From positions 25,913,859-25,977,858 of the forward strand of contig OY855910.1 in the NCBI GenBank assembly GCA_963693305.1: DNA of 64,000 bases. The letters are read 5' to 3'. Shown here piece after piece: positions 1 to 16,089 of this stretch (its first letter is position 1; each line of letters opens with the position of its first letter). The notes under the pieces are model-generated. The model was not told where the DNA came from and did no database searches. It worked only from the letters and a program-made list of their open reading frames with translations. Made by a program: the position numbers and the translations under genes. Origin of the DNA: Meandrina meandrites (Eukaryota > Cnidaria > Anthozoa > Scleractinia > Meandrinidae).

Positions 1-403
1 CTCATAAATGGAGTTGCTGGAAATATTAAAAATAACTGACTGAGGTTCTGCTTGGGACATGAAAATGGCCAGATAGTAACAACAAGGTGGTCACATTGAA
101 TGTGGTTCTACAGCCAGATTCTACTGTATAAATACTTAAACTGAATTTTGTATTAATTTTAAATAATTTTATTATGGTGAAAGTGAACCATAAGATGTCA
201 CCCTTTAAATAAAATATTCATTATGAAATTGCTATAATGTGACTCTTTCTGTCCCAAGATTGAAATATTTAATGTTCTCTCTATTATGCTGCCATGTATT
301 CCTGTAAATATTAGTTCCAAAACAAATTGGTATACTTTTTTTGACGCACACAGACACACACTAGCAGCAAATTCTGTTATTTCTTAAATTTTTGTGACTT
401 CAG

Positions 404-3400
404 GTGTTCAGCTTGAGCTGGAAAACTGATGGAACTAAGCTGGCCACCGTGTCAAGAGACAACAAAGTCAGAATATTTGACCCAAGATCACAAGTTTCTC
501 CAATAAAGGTATGTTCATTTGAGAGAAGTTCAGAGAGATATCTTTAATTATCCAGCTGGTGTGCTCCTAAAAGCATTGTACCTATGAACAGAACAATGAC
601 CTGGCCAGCTGGGCTTAAATCCAGAACTGTCGATTTTTGTCTGATGCACTTACTTTACATCACTGCACTTCTTAACCTCATTGTTTGACTGTTGGCAAAT
701 TATTTTAGACAGGTCCGGGTCCCGAAGGGAGTCGCGGTGCTCGTGTTGTGTGGGGCGGTCCAAATGGAGACTGGCTGATTGTTTCAGGGTTTGGCAGGTG
801 ATTTTTATTAAATATATCTTGCTAATTATTGATCATGATGTTTTTTCCTGTAAAGGATAAAAATATATTGTTTTCTAAAATCATAAAAGCTCTATTTTAA
901 TTAACACATTGACACCTGAAACAAGCGTGGGAATTTGTTCCACTTCTGACCTCATCACCTTTAACCAAAAAAGGCATCACTGGTGCTCGAGAGTTCTTTC
1001 CAATGAAACCCAAAGCAGCGACATGTAAGTAATTTCAAATCTTTTGAAATTACAAATTACAAGCATGGCTACTCCCTGAATTGTACCACACATGGTCCAA
1101 TTACTAGGTTATGAAGTCTTTGAGAACATCAGTCTTTTGGGTGAAAAAGTCAAAGGTATATTCAATCAGTTTTGGAAACAGGAGGAAAACAGCAAGAAAA
1201 ACCCCATCCAAGTGCATTTGATTGACGTATGAATGGTATAGGTGTCCAATTACATACAGGTATTCAATTTGAACAAATTTGAATTGGATACCTGTAATTG
1301 GACACCGATGTGATTGCGCACCAATTGCGCAACAAACAGATGCACACAGAACCAATCAAAATTGAGAATTTTGTTACAGATACAGTTATGTGTAAAAATG
1401 TGCCTGCTGAACAGCACTAGAACATTAGAAAGTCCACTTTATTTCTTTCATATGTGCCGTAACTGATTTATGGTTTGAAATAACCCCCATCTTTATGAAG
1501 CCACCTCCCCCCCCCCCCCCCCTCCCCTCAAAAGGTCTTGAACGAGAAATAAGCCCCAGCGGGGCTTTGTAGAGCTTTTACGATATTTGTGATTGTTTGC
1601 TTTGATTTTGCAGTGCATCAAAACTGTTGATTGTTTTTAACATAATTATGATTGACGGGAGTTTAAATAAATCAAAATGCAATAAACACTAGTTGGGTTT
1701 GAACTTTAAAATTGGTAAGTTATTAAACGGCACAGGAATAAAATTGTTTGACCTGCTTTTTCCAATCAGAGCAAATATGTTGAGATTTTGTTATATTCAG
1801 GTGCACTAGTCATGTACAGGTCTTTGAGTTTGCTTGAGGCTATAATTGGCTTATTACACCGTTTATTACAGCCTGTAGCTGCTCTGTCAAGTAAAGTGAA
1901 TAATTCCACGGTGTATTTTTTTGTTCACTAGATCAAGCACCAGAACTATCAGTGTTTACGACAGTCGTAATCTGTCTGAAGTATTGTCAACTGCAGAGAT
2001 AAACGTGGCCCCAGCTACATTGATACCTTTCTATGATGAGGACTCTTCTGTCCTATTTCTCTCTGCTAAGGTGTGAAAATAAAAAAAATGATTATTTCTT
2101 TACAGTTGCTCTGTAGCCAGTAGTTAGGGAATATTTTTGGCTGGCAGATTGTCTTCTGCTGCTCCTCTCCTTCCCCTTCTCCCTTCTCTCCCCTCCCAAC
2201 AACACAGGCACAGTCAGACTCTAACTGGCAACATACTGTAATAAACAGTGCCAGTCCTGTGCCATTTATAAACGGAGGTGCTTATATTCGGGGGCGGAGT
2301 GGGTGTGGTTTGGGGGATTATAAGGAAAATAAGAAAAGCGTTTCAAAATGGGCCATGGCAGTGTTGATCGAAATACATTTGTAAGTTAAAAAGTCATAAT
2401 AAAGCAGCATTTAGCCCTGTTCAATACTGTCATCCAGCATAGAGGTGCTTATATCAAGAGGGCCCATCACTGTGATAGGTTACCTGCTTGATTTTGTCGT
2501 CAATAGGTATAGGAAAGAGGAATTGATCACTCATAGGACAATTGATTTCACTGATGATGTTTGTGTTTTAATTTTTTAGGGTGAAACTACACTTTTTGCT
2601 TATGAAATCAGTGAGGAGCCACCTCATATCTTTGAATTGTCACACTACAGAACAAGAGACCCTTACCAGGTAATGTGTCTAGATTTAGTGTTATCATTCA
2701 ACAAACAACAAGTCACGATGCCCAAATAAGGTCAGAGGATTCCTTGTTATCTGTCATCTACACGAGATATCCTACAATTATATGTAGGTTAAAAATTCAC
2801 CTGACATTTTGCAAAGTGCTGCGAGAACACAGTTTATCTACAAGCTTAAAATGTGTTTCACTGGCAATTTGTTAAGTGATTAACAACTGTCCTGCTCAAT
2901 CTTGCAAAATATCATCTGATTGTAGCCCGGCCACGCTTGACCTATGGCCTTGTCAGCTTCTGTGCAATATTGCAGGTTACTTGTTAATTTAACAGTACAA
3001 GGAGTAGTTCTTAATTTGCTTTTGAATAAAAAGTTTGTTTGCTTCAAAAAATAAATGCCTGTACAACCTGAGCAGTAGCAACTAAGTCAAGAATCCAATG
3101 TAAAACCAAAACTAATGATGATTTGGATTCTTAGACTTCCTCATCCTAGCAACCAGTTTGCAAGGTTTTACTAAAAGCTCTGATTAGTTCATATTTGCGG
3201 TTTTGGGCATGTTTTGATCGTTCAGATATAATTGCTTTTGGTTTGGTTTTGGCTCTAATCAGGTGTTAAACATTGTTGTTTGAAAATACTATTGGAAGGA
3301 TTGAAAGCGAGCTGAGATGGGTCCTCTTCCTCTACCAGGGAAGGGATGGCTTATAGATGATAATGACATCAAGCATAACCACAGGAAATAAAAGTAGTCA

Positions 3401-6400
3401 CCTGTAATTTTCTTCAGGTAGATCTACATGAGATAAATGGAAAGTAAATTAGCATGGAATCCTTGTTTTGTGATTGAATCTGTGTTCAATGAGTTTGATT
3501 ACACTGCAGAAATTGAGGAATAATGCTGTCGTACATTGTATGTTTTGTCTATCCTGTATGGTGACTTGTAATTAAAGGCTGTTTCCATGTTACAGGGCAT
3601 AGCTATGCAGGTAACATTGATTTATATAGTCCATTTCCCCATTTCCCCATTGTGTCTCTGTGTTAATTTTATACAGGCAGTGGCTTTCTTACCGAAGACT
3701 GTATGTAACATAAAAGAAGTGGAGTTTGCCAGAGCTGTCAAACTGAACAAGACGTCAATTGACTTGATCATGTTCCAGGTCCCTCGAGTAAAGGTTAGTT
3801 CCCCCTGATCTTGTGCTCCTTTTATTCGACATACTAGATGTTATGACATGGATATAATTTCAGTTACTATATGACAAGTGCAGGACAAAGAAAAGATCTT
3901 CTATGGATGTTTTTTTTAATTAAGTTCAGAGGTATATTGTGGGTGGGGACAGGAGGGTAGGAGCCTGTGAGAAAAGGGGCGGGAGGCAGGAGAAGAGAGG
4001 GCAGGAAGCGGGAGTCCCAAGGTGGCAGGAACCGAGAGAAATTGGGAAAAATCTGCGCAATATTTTGTTATATTTCGCAATAGAAATGGGACAAAAAGGA
4101 GGAAAGAAATACGAAAAAGGGCGGGAAGCGAGAGTAGAAGATACAGGAAGTGGGAGTTTCAGAACCCCCTGTCCCTCCCCACTATGTTTGGACACTGGGC
4201 CGTGCACACCCTATTCATAGTGGTATAGTTATACCCAGGTGCTCTAAAGGTCTCTATTTTTACACACTTCTGTAGTAATGATCAATTCTCTGTATTATTA
4301 GACAGAGTATTTTCAAGATGACCTCTTCCCAGACACCAGGGTAAGATGGGAGCCTACATTGACTAGTGATCAGTGGTTTGCTGGTGAAAATGGAACTCAG
4401 AGAAAGATGTCGCTCAGACCAAGTGACATGAAACCATGTACGTAAATCATCAACTTGATGTCTGTTTTTATGCATCTATCCTCCAGCTGATGATGTTGCT
4501 GTGGTTGCAAAAGCTTTTATTTTGTAAAACATATTTGTCAAATTCTTCTGACAAGTTGACTAACAAGCAAAATTAAGGTGGTTTCCACTGAACATTCAAG
4601 CAATAAAGGCAAAAATAAAGTTACGAAAAAGGAACTCATGGCATGGTAACAGTTTGAATACAGTTAAGAAGAACTTTTTGAAACTTTAGTTCTCAAGCTG
4701 ATCCTACAAGAAAAAAAAATGAACTTCTCCAGAGTTATCCATATTTTAACTAAAACGGACATTTCATATCAGTTAAAAAAAAATAACCCAAGTTTTAAGC
4801 ATTTTTAATAATATTGCGGAGGCGGCGTGGCCTAGTGGTTAGGGCGTTGGACTTGTAATCCAGAGGGTCCTGGGTTCAAATCCTTCTCCCTGCCACTGGA
4901 TGGATTTGTCTTCGGTGGTCCCGAATTCAACTCCTCACCGCTTTGTAAATAGCCGCCTGGTTAGCCTCCTGCCAGTTGGGATTTTCACAAAGTTTCTGTT
5001 TTTTTGTAACATTTGTTTATTTATTTACAGTGTCTCCAATTAGCACAGCAGTGCTAAATACATTGCCACTTATTTTAAGTGATATATTTATTTCTTAATA
5101 CATCATTGATAATATAGTAATAACTTTATTAGGTGAAACACAAGGTTTGACATTAACTTTTTCGAAAGTTCTTTAGAATTTAATCACGGGGTCACTTAGA
5201 AAAATGAATTACAGTGAGATGTTACAAATAGGATACAAAGTGTTACTGTGCTATAAGATCCATTTTCAGCAATTAATTCTTGCACTTATCGTTCAAACTT
5301 TCCGTGGAGTCCGTCTCGAGAGGTAAAATGCTTTTTGTGGTTGTTGTTTTGCAGTCATTCAGTTAGGTTGAAATTATTTTTGTTTATTTTCCAGTGAGTG
5401 AAGCTCCTAAGGAAGCTCCTATTGCCAGAAAGTATGACAGTCGACATGAGTTGGAAGAGGTCAAGTCCACTGAACAGATGAAAGAGGAAGTAAGCATTCT
5501 TCCCAGTATATGTGTCTACCAGCTAGTGGATCCATGTTTTAAACTAGAAGTTTCATTACAAAAAAGATGGCACCTCCCGCATTTCATATATCACTTACTG
5601 GAAAAATGCTCAATGATATGAAAGATAAGTCTGGACTAGGAATTTACACTTGGAATTGAAAAGAATGGAAATGCAAATCATTATGGCAACTTAAAAAGCA
5701 ACTCATTGTGAAAGTGATATGGTGTCTAGAGAAAAGCAAGTCTGGGGTATGAGTTTATCGATTAAATTACTGTCAGGTGTTACCCTCTTAAAATTAAGTC
5801 TTACTTACTAGCTAGGCCAGGCATTTTGGGGGTCTAATCTGGAAAAGGGTACTTGAAAATGAAGCTGAACACATTCAAGAATTGAATAGTGAAGAATATT
5901 CAGAGCCCAGCAGCACATCCCTGCGGAAAAGCTCCAGAGTACCCCACCCACCCTGTGGCTTATGAAGCGTTATAAGGGTCAAAATTAAGTTACAATTTAT
6001 GTTGTGGTGTTTAGTTACGTATTCTGCCACATTGTGGAATCGTGTTCCGACGTTTCCTTTAATTTTGTTCGGCTCTTTTGAATTATGTTCGGAAGTTGAG
6101 ACTGACTACTCAATGATATTAAACCGTTTGCAAATTATGTCCGGCGCTTGTTCTGAATGTTTGGCTGATAAGTTGGTATAAGTTTCTTGATTTGTGATTT
6201 TGTTTTTCACTTATAGCGAATTTTGTTCGGCTCTATGGAATTATGTTCAGAAAGTTGCCCCTTCAGTTCGAATTATGTTCAGCAAGTGGACTGGAGCCTC
6301 GCGAGAAGAAACTCACGAGCAGTCCTGGGTCGAATACGTTATCCTGCGCTTTTATGATTTATTCTAATTATTACCAGTGTTTGTGTGCTGCTTATGGAGG

Positions 6401-7709
6401 GGGAATTGGGACAAAATACCATTGAATCAAGTTTCATGCCATTGGACCATCAACGCTATGTCATTGGATCATGCATCATTCTATCTGACAATATTTTTCA
6501 TGTCATTGGATTGGATTGGATTGGATTTCATGTCATTGGATCGTACGTCATTCAATCAGACGATGTCCTTTACGTCACTGGATCAGACTTCATGCTATTG
6601 GATCGGAATTTATATGTCAATGGATCATACATCATTCTATCGGGGGCAACCCTAAAATATGGAATCCAGAATCCAGAAAACAAAATCCGAAAGACCAAAG
6701 AAAACAAGTTCTTTAAATCTGGAATATTATGATGCATAGTTTGTTCCTGTACATATAAAATACCCAGTAAAATAAATTCGAATTCTTGGCTTCACTTTTT
6801 GAAACAAGAATTCTCTGTTTATCGAAATTCTGGCAGCCATTATTTCTAGGGGCGTATGGTTATGAGAATCTAAGCTAAAGCGTGTCTTCTTTTATTATCC
6901 AACTCCTTATCATGGGGTACAAATAATGCGTGAAAGGAATACAAATATCTCACAAAAAAGCGCGGGATAATGTACTCAATCCAGGACTGCTCGCGAGTTT
7001 CTTCTCGCGAGGCTCCAGTCCACTTGCCGAACATAATTCGAAGGAGCAACTTTCTGAACATAATTCCATAGACCCGAACAAAATTCGCTATAAGTGAAAA
7101 ACAAAATCACAAATCAAGAAACTTACCAACTTATTGGCCAAACATTCAGAACAAGCGCCGAACATATTTTTCAAATGGTTTAATATTATTGGGTAGTCAG
7201 TCTCACCTTCCAAACATAATTCAAAAGAGCCGAACAAAATTCAAGGAAACGTCGGAACACAATTCCACAATGTGGCAGAATACGATACTAAACACCACAA
7301 CATAAATTGTAACTTAATTTTGACCCTAATAACGCTTCATAGTGGCTAACACCTGAAGTGCCATTACTTTTAACAATTTTGAGTTCTTTGGCTGTGGCCT
7401 GAATATTGTTATTCGCTTCATGCTCATATGATGTTTTCATATTGAGTGTCACAAATGTTTCTATTTAAAATTTTGTTTGAGTAATTTTTCTGTTTTTGTT
7501 TTGTTTGTTTGTTTTCAGTTGTTAAGCTCCATGGTGGAGAAATTAAGGAACTATGATGATGACCCTTTGCCACAAGATCTTCAAGAAGGAGTAGATGATG
7601 ATGAATGGGTATGAATGATTCCCTTTGTTTTACTTGTTTTTGCTAAATTTCAAGTTCTTTGTTGACCTCAGATGTCTAAATGTCCTTTATTTCATTTCAG
7701 GATGATTAA
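404..7709 (+). CDS. CORO7: Coronin-7-like protein, 3' part of gene (5' exons lie before the window)
   Basis: Coronin-7 is a double beta-propeller WD40 protein acting in actin regulation and Golgi-to-plasma-membrane traffic. I join exons 404-508, 709-797, 1932-2070, 2580-2669, 3596-3610 (5-codon micro-exon, optional), 3677-3793, 4302-4437, 5395-5489, 7519-7608 and 7701-7709; all have AG/GT borders and compatible phases, giving about 294 C-terminal residues. Visible family signatures are VFSLSWKTDG, RDNKVRIFDPR, GPEGSRGARVVW, LIVSGFG and RTISVYDSR (second propeller), then FQDDLFPDTRVRWEP, a Lys/Glu-rich linker, and a final segment ending DDDEWDD before TAA. That acidic Trp tail is the coronin-7/POD1 hallmark, resembling the Arp2/3-binding acidic segment of WASP proteins. 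Introns hold a GGGA-rich repeat, a SINE and a 1.38 kb inverted-repeat element. Splicing is inferred by eye. Skipping the micro-exon (GIAMQ) keeps the frame, so that exon is the least certain. Confidence 0.93.
1507..1522. repeat. Poly-C tract in a CORO7 intron
   Basis: Sixteen consecutive C residues in the intron between coding exons 709-797 and 1932-2070. The rest of this 1.1 kb intron shows no gene-like signal, apart from a short inverted repeat near 1235-1310 around the motif aattggataCCTGTAATTGG. Confidence 0.9.
3935..4190 (+). repeat. GGGA/GGAAG-rich dispersed repeat
   Basis: A purine-rich block (motifs GGCGGGAGGCAGGAG and GCGGGAAGCGAGAG) around a conserved core, AATAGAAATGGGACAAA. The same core and flanks occur in reverse complement at 43725-43885, so this is a dispersed repeat and not simple low-complexity DNA. 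Its ends are not resolved. The overlapping reading frames on both strands are compositional artefacts. Confidence 0.6.
4821..5003 (+). mobile_element. tRNA-derived SINE (tRNA-Thr-like head)
   Basis: The head reads like a tRNA: A-box region TGGCCTAGTGGTTAGGGC, an anticodon-arm-like stretch with loop CTTGTAA (TGT, Thr-like), and B box GGGTTCAAATCC. T-stem and acceptor pairing are imperfect, and an unrelated tail of about 110 bp follows, ending near a T-rich stretch. It sits in the CORO7 intron between exons 4302-4437 and 5395-5489. It is of a different family from the three SINEs at 9.7-12.7 kb. No clear target duplication was found. Confidence 0.65.
5961..7341. mobile_element. 1.38 kb long-terminal-inverted-repeat element, 6 bp target duplication
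   Basis: The arms at 5961-~6362 and ~6948-7341 are reverse complements over about 390 bp (for example TATGAAGCGTTAT at one edge and ATAACGCTTCATA at the other), at roughly 85-90 percent by eye. The element is flanked by a direct duplication GTGGCT at 5955-5960 and 7342-7347. It lies wholly inside the last long CORO7 intron. The 585 bp centre has degenerate TCATTGGATC repeats and no transposase, so the element is non-autonomous. The superfamily is not assigned; a 6 bp duplication excludes Tc1, Harbinger and TTAA-specific types. Confidence 0.85.
6420..6645 (+). repeat. Degenerate TCATTGGATC minisatellite
   Basis: About ten spaced copies of a motif near ATGTCATTGGATC, including a pure run of ATTGG pentamers at 6505-6530. 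It forms part of the loop of the 5961-7341 element. It keeps several frames open by periodicity; I do not regard them as genes. Confidence 0.75.
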
Positions 7710-8440
7710 AGCTCTCAAGGACAGGATATTAACTTGGACACAAAGCACTGTGACAAAATGATAATAATTACAATGTGTAATGAATTCCAAATATTCATAA
7801 AATCATATGTATATAAGAGATCAACTTGAACTTGGAATTACCTCCATCACAATGTCTTTAATTTATAAGCAGAAAATCATTGTTAAATCTTTCAGGAGGT
7901 ATTGGAATTTGTAAATGGTGTGATGATTAATTTATTATCATTCTTATGCACCAAACATTTGAAAAATTTTTATTACTCCATATGGGAATTTAATGATGTT
8001 TTCAGGATTAGTGAAAGAGATTGATAGTTGAAAGAAAAATATTGTAACAAAAATAGCAACTAATTTTCAGTGTCAATTTATTAAGCACTTCATTGCAAAT
8101 TGTGGAAACTATTCCAGATTTAACTGGATTTGCTGGTTGTGAGGAGAGAGAAAACTAATAGAAAATTTACTGCAAAATCCTAACATTAGTTTTATTATTG
8201 AAAAACAAAGCACATTCTTACTTGAGATAGGTCCAGTTACCTGCTTATTGGTCTACTGTGCAAAATTAATGCTAGCTACAAAACAAGACTTAAGTGTATC
8301 ACATAACTTTTCTCAGTCTATTTGTGAATTAAGAGAAAGTCAAACTACATTCAAAGGTTTATTTTTTAGATTTTTTCAGTTATCCAGTTTTTCCTCTAGC
8401 TGTGGATCCTTATATTTAGATATCAGAGGGTTCGGTAAGG
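7710..8440 (+). other. CORO7 3' UTR and downstream region
   Basis: AT-rich sequence directly after the coronin-7 stop codon, with no splice-bounded coding exon. It probably contains the 3' UTR, but no canonical AATAAA at a convincing distance was seen, so the polyadenylation site is not placed. Confidence 0.5.
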
Positions 8441-8618
8441 CAGTGCTTTCAATAAGACTCAGCACCCTCCATAGCTCCGGTGGGTATGTTGAGGTGAATC
8501 ACTGGCTAAAATTCATGTAGCTCCCTATAGAGATGAGGTGTTTACAGCTTCTTATATTGCTCTCTGACAGGTGCTGCACAAGGGCAGCCACCTCCTTAAA
8601 ATCTTATTGAAAGCACTG
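8441..8618. mobile_element. MITE with CAGTGCTTTCAATAAG ends
   Basis: Ends CAGTGCTTTCAATAAGA and TCTTATTGAAAGCACTG are perfect inverted repeats 178 bp apart. A second element with related ends lies at 38569-38711. The CAG...CTG termini suggest hAT-type mobilisation (inference). No clean target duplication is visible at this copy. Confidence 0.7.
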
Positions 8619-9419
8619 GTAATCAAAGGTAGCATATGGCATTGCTGCATGGCACATGGTTAGATAAAATACAAGTTTTATAAATGTTATACAGTATAGG
8701 AAAGACTGAACACAAGAGGATGGCAGAAATTGAGCCATATATCGCTAGAATCCTTAAAAAATTCAAACAATTTGGGGTTGTGAGCATGTCTGTTGACATC
8801 TGAACCAATTTTCCTTCATGGAGACCTTATGTTTACAACAAACAACTTACTATCATGCCCAGGGCCAGAACTTTGCACTAAACATTTGCCTCTTGCAAAG
8901 AATCTTAATGCAACCCTTGATGTAGGCAGGTTTATAAAAAATCTGGTTAATCAGGTTTTGATTTAGAGGTTTAGATCCCATGTTATGCAGAAGCATAGCA
9001 ATGTCTTTCAATGTCTTGTGCACAGGATGTACACAACAAATGCACAAGATGTTTTGACCATATGTTGAATAGCTTGTTACAAATCAGAACACACTGTTTA
9101 CACATTCTTACACTAATAAAACATATTACATAAAATGTATTTCTTCGCATAGTGTACATTTCTTTTACTCTGAAATATATTATGTTGTGGTTTAAATTTT
9201 TCTTTGGTTTAAAATTTTTTAAACCAGTTTGATTTTCATTTTCCTTTGTTTTCAATTATGATAATGACAAGGAGACAATGAAAAACAAATCAAATTAGTT
9301 TCAAAAAATTTAAACCAAAGATAATTTTTAAACTACAATGTAACCAAAACAGTTGTATTACAACACCAAGTGTAATACTGATGTAAGCAAAATTCAAAGT
9401 GTACTAGTTACACTTTGGG
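8619..9419. repeat. AT-rich spacer with an imperfect inverted repeat at 9186-9340
   Basis: Mostly featureless. The segment GTGGTTTAAATTTTTCTTTG near 9186 is mirrored in reverse complement near 9310-9340 (AAACCAAAGATAATTTTTAA). The arms of about 55 bp include a TTTGATTTTCATT element around an 80 bp loop. Probably an old MITE. Confidence 0.45.
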
Positions 9420-9592
9420 CAAAAGGGTCAGCACTAGGGAGGAGCACCTCCCCACCCCTCCCCCTGAGATGACTGGGTGGCTTTCTTATACAACTGGTAC
9501 AACCTTGTTCGGGGGTGACAACTGGTATTCTGCAAAAAGACAAAAAAAACTATGTGCACCCCCTGCTAAAAAAAATACTGGACTCACCCCTG
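9420..9592. mobile_element. Diverged CAGGGGCGGATCC-type MITE
   Basis: The right part (GTGCACCCCCTGCTAAAAAA followed by TACTGGACTCACCCCTG) matches the right part of the element at 44547-44699, and the left end AAGGGTCAGCACTAGGGAGG is its approximate reverse complement. An old copy of the family described at 46057 and 61668. Confidence 0.5.
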
Positions 9593-9700
9593 ATTTACAT
9601 ACACTGAAATGCCATTGCAAGGGATTTGGCTCATTTTCTTTGCCAAGTAGAGCATGTTTTATTTGGTTTTATCAATTCATATTTTTAAATGAATACTATG

Positions 9701-9993
9701 GGAGGCATGGTGGCCTAATGGTTAGTGCGCTGGACTCCGGATCGGGCGATCCGGTTTCGAGCCCTGGCCAGTGCACTGCGTTGTGTTCTTGGGCAAGACA
9801 CTTTACTCACATAATGCCTCTCTCCACCCAGGTGTATAAATGGGTACTGGCGAATTTACTGCTGGGGGTAACACTACGATGGACTAGCATCCCATCCAGG
9901 GGGGAGTAGCAATACTCCTAGTCGCTTCATGCTACCGGGATAAGCTCCGGTCTGATGGGCCCCTAGGCTCGTATACAGACTACCTACCTACCC
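9701..9993 (+). mobile_element. tRNA-derived SINE, copy 1
   Basis: Head with A box TGGCCTAATGGTTAGTGCGC and B box near GGTTTCGAGCCCTGG, then body motifs TTCTTGGGCAAGACACTTTA, GGTGTATAAATGGGTAC and CATCCCATCCAGGGGGGAGT, ending in a TACC-rich tail. The short repeat ACTATG precedes and follows it and may be a target duplication. The body resembles the tail of MIR-type SINEs (resemblance noted from memory, not searched). Confidence 0.85.
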
Positions 9994-10253
9994 ACTATGA
10001 AATATTAACCTGTTTTAAATTTTAGGCTATAAATGGAAATTTTAGCCCAACCAGTTCTTAAATTTTTGGCTCTTACATCTGGGATTTTACTGTATTTGCA
10101 TTTTTATTAACTTTTTTTACATTAATTTTGTTGCAAAACAGTGACAAACACAAATATTTTCTTTTTTGCAGCAGTTCCAAAACTCCAAAACCTGTGTATT
10201 TTGTTTATTTCTCATTTCACCACCTTACTCAAAAACGCCCTGCTATTTTCAGG

Positions 10254-10427
10254 GATGGACCGTTTATTTTGGGAGGGGGTTGGGCAATTGCCAAAAAACA
10301 TTCCTCTACAGCAAAAGAAGAGAAAAAATCATGCACCTCAAGGTAAATGTAAAAAAAAAATGCGATGGAAAAAAAGTAATTTCAGCTTGGAAAAATTGCC
10401 CAACCCCCTCCCCTCAAACTCTACTGT
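10254..10427. mobile_element. MITE with GGGAGGGGGTTGGGCAATT ends
   Basis: GGGAGGGGGTTGGGCAATT at 10270-10288 and AATTGCCCAACCCCCTCCCC near 10394-10413 are inverted repeats around about 105 bp of A-rich sequence. Exact ends are uncertain. Confidence 0.6.
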
Positions 10428-10470
10428 TTTGAAACACTTGTGTGTTTAAATTTCATGCCATAACAGGTTT

Positions 10471-10706
10471 AAAGGTGATGTTACATGACAATTTTTAATC
10501 CATGTTACATGACAAAATTTTAATGCACCATAATTTGTTGCAGTATGTTGCACTAGTCTATTCTTAATACAACATGAAAATTTTGTACAGTGTTGTAACT
10601 TAGTGAAAGCAGTTCAAAAACCTGCAACATGCATTAAAAATTGGCAACATTGATTTTTAATGCAACAGTATGGTGTTGTGTAAAAATCATCTTGTGTAGC
10701 ATCTTT
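10471..10706. mobile_element. MITE with diverged AAAGGTGATGTTACATGACA ends
   Basis: The left end AAAGGTGATGTTACATGACA pairs imperfectly with the right end CTTGTGTAGCATCTTT. The inside is filled with inverted TTGCAACAT / ATGTTGCA and TTTTTAATGCA motifs. It resembles a palindromic MITE type common in marine invertebrates (from memory). Confidence 0.5.
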
Positions 10707-10836
10707 GGAAATGACCACTATTAGAGTTAGCCTGGTACCTAAAAATATACAAGAACTACTTATCAGAGACGCTTTTTACGAAATTGTCTTTTCACAATAA
10801 CAGAGAAATAATAACAGAGAAGCACTATCCAAGGGA

Positions 10837-11125
10837 GTGGGAGGCACAGTGGCCTAATGGTTAGTGCGCTGGACTCCGGTTTGAAATGTCTGAGTTTGAG
10901 CCCTGGTCGGGGCACTGCATTGTGTTCTTTACTCTCATTGTGCCTCTCTCCACCCAGGTGTATAAATGGGTACCAGCGAATTTACTGCTGGGGGTAACCC
11001 TGCGATGGACTAGCATCCCATCCAGGGGGGAGTAGAAATACTCCTAGTCGCTTCATACTACGGAAACCGGGATAACCTGCAGCCTGATGGGCCACTTGGC
11101 TTGTATGCAGACTTTACCTACCCTT
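10837..11125 (+). mobile_element. tRNA-derived SINE, copy 2, with 13 bp target duplication
   Basis: Same family and orientation as the copy at 9701. It is bounded by a perfect direct repeat ACTATCCAAGGGA at 10824-10836 and 11126-11138, the signature of L1/RTE-type target-primed insertion. Relative to the other copies it has a gap in the segment between the tRNA head and TTTACTCTCAT. Confidence 0.9.
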
Positions 11126-11475
11126 ACTATCCAAGGGAAATGAAAATTGGTTCGAGAAAATTGGGCTTTCAAGAAACAGTGGGTTCAAGAAATCGGTATT
11201 CTACTGTGGTTGCTTTTCTGGTTCCTCTTTATTTAAGACAAAACGTTAATATAAACTTGGCCCACAAAATGGGATTCCCATACCTTCCAGGAGTTCCCTG
11301 AGAAATGCTTTCCGACAAGCACCTCCTGCCACTTTTAAATAAAATGTTTTGATGAGTTACACCGAAAAAAGGAGCACTGAAGTGCCTTTACTCATGATCG
11401 ATAATCAAACAGTCAATGGTGGTAAAATTGTTTTAATTCCAGTTATTAACAAGTCTAAATACAATGTCATCTGCC

Positions 11476-15071
<3,596 letters not shown>

Positions 15072-15754
15072 TTCAAGATGTTTTGTGTACCGACAAAATC
15101 TCAAGTGAAAAAGAATCAGGCAGTCATCGCAGGTGTTCAAAGAGGAGGCCTGGGGCAACCCCAAACAACTCTTCGTACGTCATTTCCGCCAGTGATGATT
15201 TCCGGTTTCTTCGCTCAAGGCAGGCTCAAGGCGAAGAATCAAGTCCACAATCAAAGAGAAAATGAATCAATGGAAAGCATCGCATTAAATAACTAAAGAA
15301 ACTTTTTTCCATTTATATAGCTTCAAAAAGGCTTGGTTTATTGTTTACTAATACAGGATATGAGAAAAGCCTCCAAAAATAATTTCAGATCAAACCTTGG
15401 GTTGATAAAAGGTCATCAAATACCATATCTTGGATCCGAGCGATGTGATTGGTTTTAACACCCTTATGTGGCATGTTACTTACTATCCAATCAGGAAACG
15501 CTGGCAATTTGCAAAGACAAACAAACTCTTGAACTTTTCTTTTCAAATATCGCTTCATTCTCACGGAAGTAAAATTGCGTTGAATAAGTTAAAGCGTACA
15601 GTCTACATTAAAAAACGTTTGGATGCAGAGGACCATGACCACGCAACGAAGAATAAAACTACTTGACTTGTCTGTTGCCGGATCTCTTGTAAAAGAAATT
15701 CTCGTACCAGACGTCACGTTAAGTGTAGATAAAACCAAATTGATTGCAAGGCTG
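15072..15754. promoter_or_regulatory. UFM1 5' UTR and presumptive promoter region
   Basis: Immediately upstream (minus sense) of the UFM1 start-codon exon. The first exon must run rightward from 15070; its outer end and the transcription start cannot be read from sequence. Short open frames here (for example 15078-15296) show no family resemblance. Nothing further was recognised between 15300 and 15754. Confidence 0.4.
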
Positions 15755-16089
15755 GTACTACGGCAAAAGGGCAAAATTTATTGGCCAATATTTCAACTAG
15801 CAGAGCTTGTCTTCTTCAGGGCCAGTACAATGTGAAACTAACGGCTCTAAAATTTGAATAGGGATATACATACAATGGCAGTTAATGTTTAACTACATTG
15901 TAGATATAATGAAATAAGATACATAACTTGCAGTGGTATAGCGAGTGGTAGCAAATCGAGAAAAATGGTATCCCACATGTGTGGATAAAAATGATATCCA
16001 CACATGTGTGATATCATTTTTGACCAATCAGCTTGCAGAGTTTGCCATGTTCCAATGCTGAATGAGCCAAAGTAAATCGATATTAAGTC

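Noticed and set aside
4821..4893. Functional tRNA-Thr gene
   Set aside because: A and B boxes are present, but acceptor and T-stem pairing is broken and a non-tRNA tail follows; a SINE head fits better.
9415..9909. 164-codon frame, and the similar 120-codon frame at 12225-12587
   Set aside because: Both owe most of their length to the SINE copies; the shared peptide GGLMVSALDSGS is translated tRNA-like head, not a conserved protein.
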